Source: Pontibacter aydingkolensis
GTDB taxonomy: Bacteria; Bacteroidota; Bacteroidia; Cytophagales; Hymenobacteraceae
Assembly (NCBI RefSeq): GCF_019443125.1
Contig: NZ_JAHYXK010000003.1
Coordinates: forward strand, 1 to 64,000
DNA length: 64,000 bases
Direction of reading: 5' to 3'
Every line of letters begins with the position of its first letter. Position 1 is the first letter of the stretch. The notes beneath the pieces were generated by a model. That model saw only the letters and a list, made by a program, of their open reading frames with translations, did not search any database and had not been told where the DNA came from. This document shows, one piece after another, positions 18,119-26,172 of this stretch. The position numbers and the translations under genes are program-made.

Positions 18119-18166
18119 AGTATAAAGAAACTTTCCGTTTAAGAACCAATTTTGGACAAACGATTA

Positions 18167-19504
18167 ATGTCTCCATTAAAAGTTGCAGCGCTACTGCTAA
18201 CCATGGCAGCGCTGCTTTTGCCTGTAACCTCGTATAGCCAGGAGCAACTGTCGCTTCAGGAAGCTATCCGTATCGGACTGGAAAAGAACTATGATATCAG
18301 AATTGCCGACAGGCAGGACGATATTGCAGCCAATAACGTAACCCTCGGGAATGCCGGTTTTCTGCCGGCAGTTGATGGCCGGGCAACCCGTTTGTTCAGC
18401 GAGAATAACTCCCGGCAGGAATTCCAGGCCAGACCGCCGGTTGTGCGTTCCGGGGCCAGCTTTAACAACATAAACACCAGCGTAAACCTTAACTGGACCA
18501 TTTTCGATGGCATGGGCATGTTCATTGAGTTAGACAGGCTGAGGGCACTGGAAAAATCAGGGAAGTTATTTACGAGACAAACTGTAGAAAACACTGTAGC
18601 TGATATCTCTGATGCATACTTTGAAGTGGTACGCCAGAGCCGCAGAATTCAGGCCTTGCAGGATGCCATAGCCATTTCGCAGCAACGCATAGACCTGGCA
18701 CAGGCGCAATATGAGGTAGGCGTTAGCGCAAAGGTAGAGATACTTCGGGCACAGGTAGATTACAATGCAGACCGTTCGGACCTGCTCAGGCAGGAAGAGG
18801 CACTGCAAAATGCCAAAATAGACTTGAACCAGTTGCTGGGCCGTGCACCGAACATAGCTTTTGTTCCGACAGACTCCATACAGGTAGACCACACGCTTAA
18901 CTATAGCCAGGTTGATAATGGTTTACTCGCTGCCAATCCGTTGTTACAGCGCCTGCAGCTGAACCGCGATATTGCCAGCCTGGATGTTAAAGCTGTAAGA
19001 GCGAGTCGGTTCCCTGTTGTAGGGGTTACAAGCGCGTATAACTTCTCACGTTCTGAGGCCGAGCCGCTAAATGAATTCCAGGCGCAGTTTAACAGAAACT
19101 ATGGCTACAACTATGGCTTAACCCTAAGCCTCCCTATTTTTAATGGCTTTAATATTAATCGTCAGGCACAGAATGCCCGAATTTCATTAGAAACAAGCAA
19201 CCTGGAATTGCAAAGAGAACAGAACCGCCTGCAGTCTGAAGTAGCCAGAGCCTATAGCCAGTACGCCAACCGGTTAAGACTACTCGAACTGGAAGAGTCT
19301 AACGTGAAACTGGCCCAGGAGAATGCGAACATTGCCTTAGAACGTTATAGGTTGGGTTTGCTTACGGCTATTGAGTTGCGCGAGGCGCAACGAAACCAGC
19401 TTATAGCAGAAAATCGCCTGATAGACATAAAGTATGAAGCTAAAACCGCTGAGACAGAGTTGAAACGCCTGAGCAGCACGTTGCTTCAGGAAAGCCAGCT
19501 GTAA
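18167..19504 (+). CDS. TolC-like outer-membrane efflux channel
   Basis: About 445 residues. The signal peptide MSPLKVAALLLTMAALLLPVTSYS precedes two OEP repeats of long helices (about 30-210 and 240-445), with SLQEAIRIGLEKNYDIRIA at the start of repeat 1. It forms the trimeric exit duct for the RND pump just upstream (48 bp). A TTG at 18152 would add five residues (MDKRL); ATG 18167 is preferred because it gives a normal signal peptide. It ends before a strong palindromic terminator. Confidence 0.92.
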   Translation: MSPLKVAALLLTMAALLLPVTSYSQEQLSLQEAIRIGLEKNYDIRIADRQDDIAANNVTLGNAGFLPAVDGRATRLFSENNSRQEFQARPPVVRSGASFNNINTSVNLNWTIFDGMGMFIELDRLRALEKSGKLFTRQTVENTVADISDAYFEVVRQSRRIQALQDAIAISQQRIDLAQAQYEVGVSAKVEILRAQVDYNADRSDLLRQEEALQNAKIDLNQLLGRAPNIAFVPTDSIQVDHTLNYSQVDNGLLAANPLLQRLQLNRDIASLDVKAVRASRFPVVGVTSAYNFSRSEAEPLNEFQAQFNRNYGYNYGLTLSLPIFNGFNINRQAQNARISLETSNLELQREQNRLQSEVARAYSQYANRLRLLELEESNVKLAQENANIALERYRLGLLTAIELREAQRNQLIAENRLIDIKYEAKTAETELKRLSSTLLQESQL

Positions 19505-19538
19505 TTGCATCACATTTAGCCCTATATCTAATATAAGT

Positions 19539-19568
19539 ATAAAAGTATAGCCATGGCTATACTTTTAT
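19539..19568. terminator. perfect 30-bp palindrome, probable terminator of the RND operon
   Basis: A 15-bp perfect stem centred between 19553 and 19554, built around AAGTATAGCC / GGCTATACTT and flanked by A and T runs. Apart from the CCATGG centre it consists of the 7-mer common in this genome. It lies 35 bp after the channel gene. Confidence 0.7.
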
Positions 19569-19606
19569 CGTTTATGGCAGTAAATTAAGCGCATAAACAT
19601 TACATT

Positions 19607-20872
19607 ATGGAGACAGAGCTCTTCCAGAAATTAGCTATTTCTCTTGGCTTGGGTTTACTCGTGGGACTACAGCGGCAGCACGAAAAGTCTGAACTAGCCG
19701 GCATTCGCACATTTCCGCTTATCACACTTTTTGGTTCCGTTGCAGCTTTGCTTTCGCAGGAATTTGGCGGATGGGTTATTGCGGCCGGCTTACTTAGCCT
19801 GACCTTGCTTGTCGCCATTGCAAACATTCTAAAGAGAAAAAACCCCCATTTTGATCCGGGCTTAACTACTGAGGCAGCCGCCCTCCTGATGTATGTGGTA
19901 GGCGCTTACATTATGCTGGGCAGTGGTGCTGTTGCCATTGCCATAGGAGCCACCACCGCCGTTCTCCTGCACCTGAAAGAAACATTGCACCGCATTGTAG
20001 AACGCATCGGCGAAAAAGACTTGAAAGCGATCATGCAATTTGTGGTTATACTTTTGGTTATACTACCGGTATTGCCCGACGAAACTTACGGTCCTTATGA
20101 AGTTTTGAATCCGCATAATATCTGGCTGATGGTCGTGCTGATTGTAGGGATAAGCCTGCTGGGATACTTTGCCTATAAGATATTCGGAGGCAGGGCGGGC
20201 ATTATTCTCGGGGGCATTCTTGGCGGGCTGATATCGAGCACAGCAACCACAGTTAGTTATGCGCGCCGCAGCAAAGGTGCCGACACCAGCGTTAGCCTGG
20301 CGGCCATTGTTATTTTTATTGCCAGTATTGTTTCTGTGGTCCGTATTATTACTGAGGTAGCCGTTGTGGCTCCAGCGGCTTTAACTGTTGTTTTACCGCC
20401 GCTTGCTGCCCTGTTAATACTGATGCTACTGATAGGCGGCATTACGTATATGTTCAGCAACAAAGAACATGATATTATGCCCGCGCAGGGCAATCCTGCC
20501 CAGTTTAAAACTGCGCTTGTTTTTGGACTTATCTATGCCATTGTTATACTTGCCACTGCTTTTGCTAAAGACCAACTAGGCAATAAAGGGCTATTTATTG
20601 TAGCCATTATCTCCGGCCTTACCGATGTAGATGCCATAACATTATCCACTGCACGCCTCATGAACATCGGAAACCTGGAGGAGCAAAGCGGATGGAAGGT
20701 TATACTGGTAGCAGCTTTATCGAACTTAGTATTTAAAGGCGCACTGGTTGGCTTTTTGGGGAACAAAAAGGTATTTGTAAGGGTAGCGCTTTTGTTTGGA
20801 ATCGTGCTGGCTGGGGGGCTTATAGTGCTTTGGATGTGGCCTGCTGGGTTTAGCATATCATCTTTTAAGTAG
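19607..20872 (+). CDS. MgtC/SapB and DUF4010 membrane protein
   Basis: 421 residues, very hydrophobic with about 12 membrane segments. The N-terminal MgtC/SapB domain (about 5-135) contains LGLGLLVGLQRQHEK, AGIRTFPLITLFGSVAALL and GLTTEAAALLMYVVGAY. The C-terminal half is DUF4010 with GGRAGIILGGILGGLISSTATT and ISGLTDVDAITLSTARL. The family is widespread; it may take part in ion homeostasis but its transport role is unproven. It stands alone with its own upstream terminator. Confidence 0.88.
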   Translation: METELFQKLAISLGLGLLVGLQRQHEKSELAGIRTFPLITLFGSVAALLSQEFGGWVIAAGLLSLTLLVAIANILKRKNPHFDPGLTTEAAALLMYVVGAYIMLGSGAVAIAIGATTAVLLHLKETLHRIVERIGEKDLKAIMQFVVILLVILPVLPDETYGPYEVLNPHNIWLMVVLIVGISLLGYFAYKIFGGRAGIILGGILGGLISSTATTVSYARRSKGADTSVSLAAIVIFIASIVSVVRIITEVAVVAPAALTVVLPPLAALLILMLLIGGITYMFSNKEHDIMPAQGNPAQFKTALVFGLIYAIVILATAFAKDQLGNKGLFIVAIISGLTDVDAITLSTARLMNIGNLEEQSGWKVILVAALSNLVFKGALVGFLGNKKVFVRVALLFGIVLAGGLIVLWMWPAGFSISSFK

Positions 20873-20902
20873 GTTAGGTAGCAAACAGATAAACCAATTG
20901 TT

Positions 20903-21047
20903 TTATAGCCTGAAGAGTATACGCTTCGTAATACTAAACTCTTCTCCTTCTACCCGCACCAAATAAAGCCCTGCACTCATTTCTTTTAATTGTAGATCCA
21001 CAAGATTTTCGCCTACTTCAACCCCTTTTTCTACGTAGATTTTCCTG
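20903..21047 (-). pseudogene. out-of-frame T9SS sorting domain of the 21018-22346 gene
   Basis: One frame away from the end of the upstream ORF, the minus strand continues as KIYVEKGVEVGENLVDLQL, then LKEMSAGLYLVRVEG and TKRILFRL, with a stop at 20903-20905. This is a standard T9SS type A C-terminal sorting domain (about 46 residues). A single extra base near 21040-21055, in a run of G and A, moves the ORF out of this frame. It may be a real mutation or a sequencing error. Confidence 0.75.
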
Positions 21048-22346
21048 CCCCTGCACATCGAGAACCTGAACTGATATGGTCCCCCATGCCATAGTGTTTA
21101 CTTTAACAGTTAGATTTCCTCTGGAGGAGTTCAGGTAAATAACAACTTTATCAGTTGGGTTAACCACTCCATTAGCTGCAACTATTTTGCTGTATATAAA
21201 AGATCCGTCCAAATCAACTTGCTTTAGTCTATAGTAATAAATACCGCTGCTCAAGATAACGTCTTTGTGCATATACTTCTGCAGGTTGTTACTATTGCCT
21301 TTCCCATCTACTTTTCCAATTGCTGCGTAACTTTGTCCGTCGGTACTTCTTTCTATTATAAAATAGGCATTGTTTACTTCTGAGGCTGTCTCCCAGGTTA
21401 ATAATACATTACCGTTATTCAGACTATTGGCACTGAAACGAAGCAACTCTACGGGCAGCGGCTCTACATCAGATTCAGATACTACTGGGACATAATAAGA
21501 TGCGTTCTCAGAATTGGTACTACTTGTGGTACTGCGAGCTGTATAAGTAAATGTTGATGTTCCTTTAAACTCTGTAACTGGAGCAAACCATAGATTTTCG
21601 GCTTCTGCCACTGTCAGTTCCTGGTAACCTCCAGGTAGTTCTGTGATTGCTGTTTGTAAACCGGTTGCTGAGCTTATAGTATAAAGCACACCTTCTGCAG
21701 AGGGCGGAATGCTGGTAAGCCTATAACTTCCAATCGCTGTGCCTGTTGCCTTTAAGCTGTTGATTTGTACCTCGCCACCTGAGTTCAGCATCCATTGCGA
21801 CATAACAGTAGCAGGAGTAGGAGTAGAAGGAGCATATAAGCTACCTACAGGTATAGAATAGGTGGAAGGATTAGAGACAGCCCCATCACTGTCTGTAGCT
21901 CTAAAGGTAAAAGTATAAATACCTGACTTTAGGACTCGTAATAACAGCAAATCTATAGAGGTTGGCGGCTCATAATACAGATTGGAGGCTTCATCAGCAG
22001 TAAGCGTACCACCAGCGGCAAGAGCACTTCCCCCACTGCTCCCAATGTATAACTTCCCTTCGCCTGGCACGCTAGTCAGAGAGAATAAAGGAATTGGCCC
22101 CTCAGCATCATAAGCGATTGGCGCAATTATAGCTTGTCGCCCTATAGTCGTTATGGTGTTTGCCACAACATTGCTTGCAACAGGAGTATGGTTATTTAGT
22201 TGTGGATAAGCTGGAAGGCAGGATAAGGCTGTAACGAAAAAAGGTACAACAAAATAGGTAATACTCTTTTTGAATGAAATAGAAAAGTATTGTAAAGTAA
22301 ATGCTCCCCTCAAGAACTGAGGAACATTTTTGTAAATTTGCTTCAT
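21018..22346 (-). CDS. secreted repeat protein, T9SS-type, frameshifted near its end
   Basis: 442 residues. A long positively charged N-terminus precedes a hydrophobic signal sequence (about 30-48). The body has two cadherin-like or Ig-like repeats (about 55-160 and 170-290, each ending near YSIPV or YYVPV) and a domain common in T9SS proteins: PVELLRFSANSLNNGNVLLTWETASEVNNAYFIIERS through YYYRLKQVDLDGSF. The sorting domain starts with VQVLDVQGQ and is cut off by a frameshift, so the product would stay in the periplasm or be degraded. Function unknown. Confidence 0.8.
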   Translation of the reverse strand: MKQIYKNVPQFLRGAFTLQYFSISFKKSITYFVVPFFVTALSCLPAYPQLNNHTPVASNVVANTITTIGRQAIIAPIAYDAEGPIPLFSLTSVPGEGKLYIGSSGGSALAAGGTLTADEASNLYYEPPTSIDLLLLRVLKSGIYTFTFRATDSDGAVSNPSTYSIPVGSLYAPSTPTPATVMSQWMLNSGGEVQINSLKATGTAIGSYRLTSIPPSAEGVLYTISSATGLQTAITELPGGYQELTVAEAENLWFAPVTEFKGTSTFTYTARSTTSSTNSENASYYVPVVSESDVEPLPVELLRFSANSLNNGNVLLTWETASEVNNAYFIIERSTDGQSYAAIGKVDGKGNSNNLQKYMHKDVILSSGIYYYRLKQVDLDGSFIYSKIVAANGVVNPTDKVVIYLNSSRGNLTVKVNTMAWGTISVQVLDVQGQENLRRKRG

Positions 22347-22931
22347 TTGTAGTATAGGTAATAGTGTCTCAAATACTTATACAGCAAAGCGATACCGCCT
22401 TGCTGTACGCACCTTCGCATAGCATACAGGAAAACTGCTTTAACACAGTCAATCAAAAACAGAAAAATTAACAGCTACTTCAGAACAGATGCAGCATATT
22501 TATTAGTAATAGAAGTACTTATTTCACTCTGATTTAAAATATTCCTTTTTACTATAGTTTCAGTTCAAAAATATAGTTAGCATTTTTCAGATGCACAAAT
22601 ATTAGTACTATTAATCCTATTAAAATTTAAAAACCTAAATAAGATCTGCAGTTAAAGGGTTCAGCCACAATTTCATAGTTCAGGCAATAAGAGGATTATA
22701 AAATGAAGAGAAGATTTTATCTTTTTTGACTCTTGAATTTACCGATTATTAATTATTTCGAAGAAAATTTAACCTTTCACTGTTTTAGTACAGGTATAGC
22801 AACGACATAATTATGCCATGAAAATAAAATGATCAGAAGAGACTCTGGTTTTAACCTCCAAGTTATGGTTACTTGAATTTTTGAAGCTTGTTATTTAACG
22901 GCTGGATGCTGCATGAAACCCATGGAGATTT
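22347..22931. other. intergenic region, 585 bp
   Basis: AT-rich, with no ORF of note, no clear hairpin and no match to a known RNA that I can recognise. It should contain the promoter of the T9SS protein gene. Confidence 0.4.
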
Positions 22932-23219
22932 TTACTTACGACTAATTCGGATAAAGCCATTATCGTATACTTTCTTCCCAGTCTCTTTGTCCACATTGTA
23001 CCAGATATCAGCCACAAAATCCGGTGTGATATAGGTTGTGGCAAACTGCTGGGTTCCGTCAATGGTTTTGTAGTCTGTTACCATTTCGCAGCCATCCTCC
23101 AATGCTTTGTAATAGGCCTCGTCGTCGTCAAACTCATCCAAGTACTGGTTGTAAACCTGGTGGTATTTAGCAGTTACGGCTTCATAAATACGCTGCAACT
23201 GCGACGTTTCGAACTCCAT
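22932..23219 (-). CDS. small hypothetical protein
   Basis: 95 residues, acidic (DEFDDDEAYY in the middle), no signal peptide, no cysteine pair. Predicted helix-rich first half and a beta-rich second half (FATTYITPDFVADIWYNV). Not recognised. It is on the same strand as the queE gene's cluster but downstream of it (127 bp), so co-transcription is possible but there is no functional hint. Confidence 0.55.
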   Translation of the reverse strand: MEFETSQLQRIYEAVTAKYHQVYNQYLDEFDDDEAYYKALEDGCEMVTDYKTIDGTQQFATTYITPDFVADIWYNVDKETGKKVYDNGFIRISRK

Positions 23220-23345
23220 AAAGCCCTCCTCGTCTTTCGTCCACCAGCCTGTAGTTCCATTGCCTATACTTTTATACTTACCTGATGTGCTATACTTTGA
23301 CGATTGCCATGGTATACTTGCAGCCTTCCCTTAAGTTGAGCCTGG

Positions 23346-24068
23346 TTATTCTACGTTCAGTATTTTATGGGTTTGCACTGAAACGCGCCATTCCGGGTTA
23401 TCCAGGGCGTAGTTGATTGCCATTTGCGTTGCTTCCTGCAGCCTTGTTCCATCCTCAGGCTGAAGCCACAGCAAGGGCAGTGGATTGTTTTGTACTTCGT
23501 TGTATCGCTGCCGCTGTGCGAAAGCCTGGTAGTTTTTGGGATGGTAATCAGGCAGCACAAGTTTTAGCTCGTCAAAATACTCCAGTGTAAGCTCTTCTTG
23601 TGGCAGTTTAGGGCTGCACACGATCCAGTCCGGAGCTAGTAATTTGCCATGCGTTTCGCTCCAGCAGGCTTCCTGCAAAGGCACGGTGCCGTTTGTTTCG
23701 ATAGCGATAAAGAAGCCTGCCTGGTGCAGTGCCTCTACTAAAGCGGCATCCAGGTGCAGTAATGGTTCGCCGCCGGTTACAACGCAGAAGTTAATATCGC
23801 CGCCTTTGCTGCGCATTTCCTTAGCAAGTTCTGAGGCTGTGTAGGCTTTGCTTCCTTCTTTGGTAAAATCGGTGTCGCACCACATCGGGCAGCTTGCTCC
23901 TGTGCGTGCAGCATCCCGCTCTCGGGTATCTGCGTAGCCAGACCACAAATTGCAGCCCACCATACGCACAAACACAGCCGGACGTCCCGCAAACAAGCCC
24001 TCGCCCTGCAGCGTTTTCCAAACCGACTTTACTCTATACTTTGTCTCTTTTACGATCTTAACATCCAT
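23346..24068 (-). CDS. queE: 7-carboxy-7-deazaguanine synthase (QueE), radical SAM
   Basis: 240 residues. Converts 6-carboxytetrahydropterin to 7-carboxy-7-deazaguanine, third step of preQ1/queuosine synthesis. TLQGEGLFAGRPAVFVRMVGCNLW starts the radical SAM domain; VVTGGEPLLH is the SAM-binding GGE motif. The cluster cysteines are spaced C-x20-C-x2-C (Cys in GCNLW, then CPMWC), longer than the C-x14-C-x2-C of the Burkholderia form. The insertion is YADTRERDAARTGAS-like. It lies in an operon with queC (15 bp) and queD. Confidence 0.92.
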   Translation of the reverse strand: MDVKIVKETKYRVKSVWKTLQGEGLFAGRPAVFVRMVGCNLWSGYADTRERDAARTGASCPMWCDTDFTKEGSKAYTASELAKEMRSKGGDINFCVVTGGEPLLHLDAALVEALHQAGFFIAIETNGTVPLQEACWSETHGKLLAPDWIVCSPKLPQEELTLEYFDELKLVLPDYHPKNYQAFAQRQRYNEVQNNPLPLLWLQPEDGTRLQEATQMAINYALDNPEWRVSVQTHKILNVE

Positions 24069-24083
24069 GGTGCCAACTCTCTT

Positions 24084-24767
24084 TTAACCTAACCAGCCAT
24101 TTGCTTTTGCCTCTTCGTAGCCTTTTGCCCGAAGTATAGATGCTGGGTTATCCAGCTTTCCGTATCCCCATTCATTGTAAGTTGTCCGGTCGCCGTTGTA
24201 ATCGGTATGTGACATATCGCGCACAATATCCAGCACCTGCAGGTCATGGGCCAGTTTCCAGGCTTCTGCCTTACTCCTATACATAAGCGGAGTATGTATA
24301 CGCACATCTTTATCCAGCGCCAGCGACATAGTGGTTTGCAGGGAGTCTATAAACACGCGGCGACAATCAGGGTAACCAGAGTAATCTGCCTGGCACATGC
24401 CTCCAACTATATCAGTAATGTTGCGGGTAAAGGCGTGGCTGATGGCAATGGTGAGGAACACAGCGTTTCTGCCTGGCACAAAAGAAGCAGGAAGATCCTC
24501 GTTCAATTCATGCGGTGCCGACATGTCTTTATCATGCTCGGTAAGGGCTGACCCCTGCAACATGCCGCTGATATCTATCACATTAAAGGGCACCTGTGCT
24601 TTCCCAGCAATAAGGCGCGCCTGCTCTAACTCTATTTCGTGCTTTTGGCCATACCTAAAGCCAAGCGCCTCTACATGCTTAAACTGCTCTTTCGCCCAAA
24701 ACAAACATGTGGTAGAATCCTGACCTCCCGAAAAAAGTACGAGTGCTTTATCTGTCGTTAATGACAT
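24084..24767 (-). CDS. queC: 7-cyano-7-deazaguanine synthase (QueC) lacking zinc cysteines
   Basis: 227 residues. Makes preQ0 from 7-carboxy-7-deazaguanine, ATP and ammonia. The PP-loop is LFSGGQDSTTCL (about 11-22) and the SFVPGRNAVFLTIA and GMCQADYSGYPDCR motifs are typical. The C-terminal zinc site, normally four cysteines (TCYNG, then CGxCxxC), is replaced: TDYNG and YGKLDNPAS. No cysteine remains after the DCRR position. The fold and length are otherwise normal. The zinc must be dispensable or replaced here. Second gene of the queD-queC-queE set. Confidence 0.92.
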   Translation of the reverse strand: MSLTTDKALVLFSGGQDSTTCLFWAKEQFKHVEALGFRYGQKHEIELEQARLIAGKAQVPFNVIDISGMLQGSALTEHDKDMSAPHELNEDLPASFVPGRNAVFLTIAISHAFTRNITDIVGGMCQADYSGYPDCRRVFIDSLQTTMSLALDKDVRIHTPLMYRSKAEAWKLAHDLQVLDIVRDMSHTDYNGDRTTYNEWGYGKLDNPASILRAKGYEEAKANGWLG

Positions 24768-24797
24768 ATTGGTATTGATAATCTTTATATCGTTGTG

Positions 24798-25277
24798 CTA
24801 AAGAGTGAATGCCTCCGCAACACGTTTCTCATTTATCTCTGCCTGCAATTCGGCTATACTTACCTCGTGCGTTGCATAACAACTTTCAGTTTCCTGAAGC
24901 TTTACATGGATGGAGTTTACCTGCTGTTGCAAAAGTAAGTCTAATGCGTTCTCGGCTAGGTAGCTTATCACATACCGGCAAATGTTCTCCGAGGTGGTAT
25001 CGTAAGGCAACGTATAATGCTTGGACTTAAGCAGCTCCATTGCTTTGAGCAATTCGGTATCTGTTTCAGCCACCAGCACGGCATGATCCCAGGCTTTTAC
25101 CAGCGGAGCCAGCACTTTTTTGATATCCTTGAAATCCAGCAGCATGCCGTTTTCACCTGTCGGTCCGCTAAGCTCAACCCACAACTGGTACGAGTGCCCG
25201 TGCAGGTTCTGGCATCCGTCTGTATGCCACGGAAGCCTGTGCGCTCCCTCCCATCTAAATCTTTTGGCTACTTTCAT
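24798..25277 (-). CDS. queD: 6-carboxy-5,6,7,8-tetrahydropterin synthase (QueD)
   Basis: 159 residues. Converts 7,8-dihydroneopterin triphosphate to 6-carboxytetrahydropterin, the second step toward preQ1. Zinc ligands are the histidines in GAHRLP and LHGHSY; catalytic Cys lies in DGCQNLHGH; WDHAVL and QETESCYA complete the active site. Start is placed at ATG 25277 (MKVAKRFRWEGAHRL), the family's usual start; a longer form from 25304 adds nine residues. First gene of the operon, 30 bp before queC. Confidence 0.93.
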   Translation of the reverse strand: MKVAKRFRWEGAHRLPWHTDGCQNLHGHSYQLWVELSGPTGENGMLLDFKDIKKVLAPLVKAWDHAVLVAETDTELLKAMELLKSKHYTLPYDTTSENICRYVISYLAENALDLLLQQQVNSIHVKLQETESCYATHEVSIAELQAEINEKRVAEAFTL

Positions 25278-25392
25278 CACTACTTTACTATTGGCACAAC
25301 ACAAATCCTGAATTATAAATTTCTTATGAGGGCTGATGTTCTTACTTTATACTTGGCTGTTAACCGATATAAAGCGGGTGCTTAATTTTCTG

Positions 25393-25400
25393 CAAAGGTA
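25393..25400 (-). promoter_or_regulatory. candidate -7 box of the queD operon
   Basis: Minus-strand TACCTTTG fits the Bacteroidota consensus TAnnTTTG and lies about 115 bp upstream of queD. No TTG at the expected spacing, so support is partial. The same octamer occurs upstream of queF. Confidence 0.4.
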
Positions 25401-25516
25401 TTTCATTTAAAATTAATAGCGCCTTTTACCTTGCAAGTTTGTCATTATTTGCCCGTGTTTTTAAATCTTTCCTGCCTTGGGCTTAGATATTTATACAAAT
25501 AGCACCAATTATGTAA

Positions 25517-25524
25517 TACCTTTG
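25517..25524 (+). promoter_or_regulatory. candidate -7 box of queF
   Basis: TACCTTTG fits TAnnTTTG. Transcription would start near 25531, giving a leader of about 25 nt before ATG 25556, too short for a preQ1 riboswitch. No -33 TTG is present at the right distance. Confidence 0.45.
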
Positions 25525-25555
25525 TTGCACAAAAAAATCATGACAAGTAAAAGTG

Positions 25556-26056
25556 ATGAACAGTACAGAAAAGGTAGATATTAAAGAACAACTTAAAGAC
25601 TCTTACAAAAAAGCATTAGAGCACACAAGCAGCGCGCTTGACTACATGGCTGAATATGGAATTAAGCCAGATGGTAAGTTCGGACTGTTTTTTTCTCCGG
25701 ACACCCGCCAGCAGGAAATCCACATTATGCCTTACAAGCATAAGGCGAAGCAGGTAGTAGTATATGAAACAGAACCAGGTGAGTTCTCGGCACTTTGCCC
25801 TTTTTCAGGTTTGCCTGATTTTGGAACGCTGCGCGTAGAGTATGTACCAGGCTCTGATATACTTGAGCTGAAAAGCCTGAAATACTACCTTCTTTCGTGG
25901 AGAAACATAGGCTCGGCACAGGAAGACATTACAGCGTATGTTTTTGAAGACCTGAGCAGAATACTGACTGACGCTGATTACATAAAAGTAACTACTGTAT
26001 ACAATGTACGAGGTGGTATTAATACTACCTGCGAGATAGACAGCAGAATGCAGTAA
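25556..26056 (+). CDS. queF: preQ1 synthase, NADPH-dependent nitrile reductase (QueF)
   Basis: 166 residues. Reduces preQ0 to preQ1, the last step before insertion into tRNA. Contains the active-site cysteine in ALCPFSGLPDFGTL, the LELKSLKYYLLSWRN motif that binds NADPH, and a C-terminal YNVRGGI. Unimodular (short) QueF type. The residues after RN are IGSAQE, not the common HGxFHE. Start ATG 25556 is preferred over GTG 25553. Divergent from queD, so the pathway after FolE is complete here. Confidence 0.92.
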   Translation: MNSTEKVDIKEQLKDSYKKALEHTSSALDYMAEYGIKPDGKFGLFFSPDTRQQEIHIMPYKHKAKQVVVYETEPGEFSALCPFSGLPDFGTLRVEYVPGSDILELKSLKYYLLSWRNIGSAQEDITAYVFEDLSRILTDADYIKVTTVYNVRGGINTTCEIDSRMQ

Positions 26057-26065
26057 TTATAAGCT

Positions 26066-26116
26066 AAAAAGGAACAGCCCACTTCATTACAGACATGAAG
26101 TGGGCTGTTCCTTTTT
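26066..26116. terminator. strong bidirectional terminator
   Basis: A 22-bp perfect stem with a 7-nt loop (TACAGAC). Arms 26066-26087 and 26095-26116 begin with AAAAAGGAACAG and end with CTGTTCCTTTTT. It separates queF from the convergent T9SS protein gene. Confidence 0.92.
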
Positions 26117-26172
26117 AAAGTATACCCTATACAACTGGTAGTAGATAGCAGGCTTTTAATGACCTGGCAGTT

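Noticed and set aside
25401-25552. preQ1 riboswitch upstream of queF or queD
   Set aside because: No pseudoknot-like hairpin with an A-rich tail, and the likely queF leader is too short.
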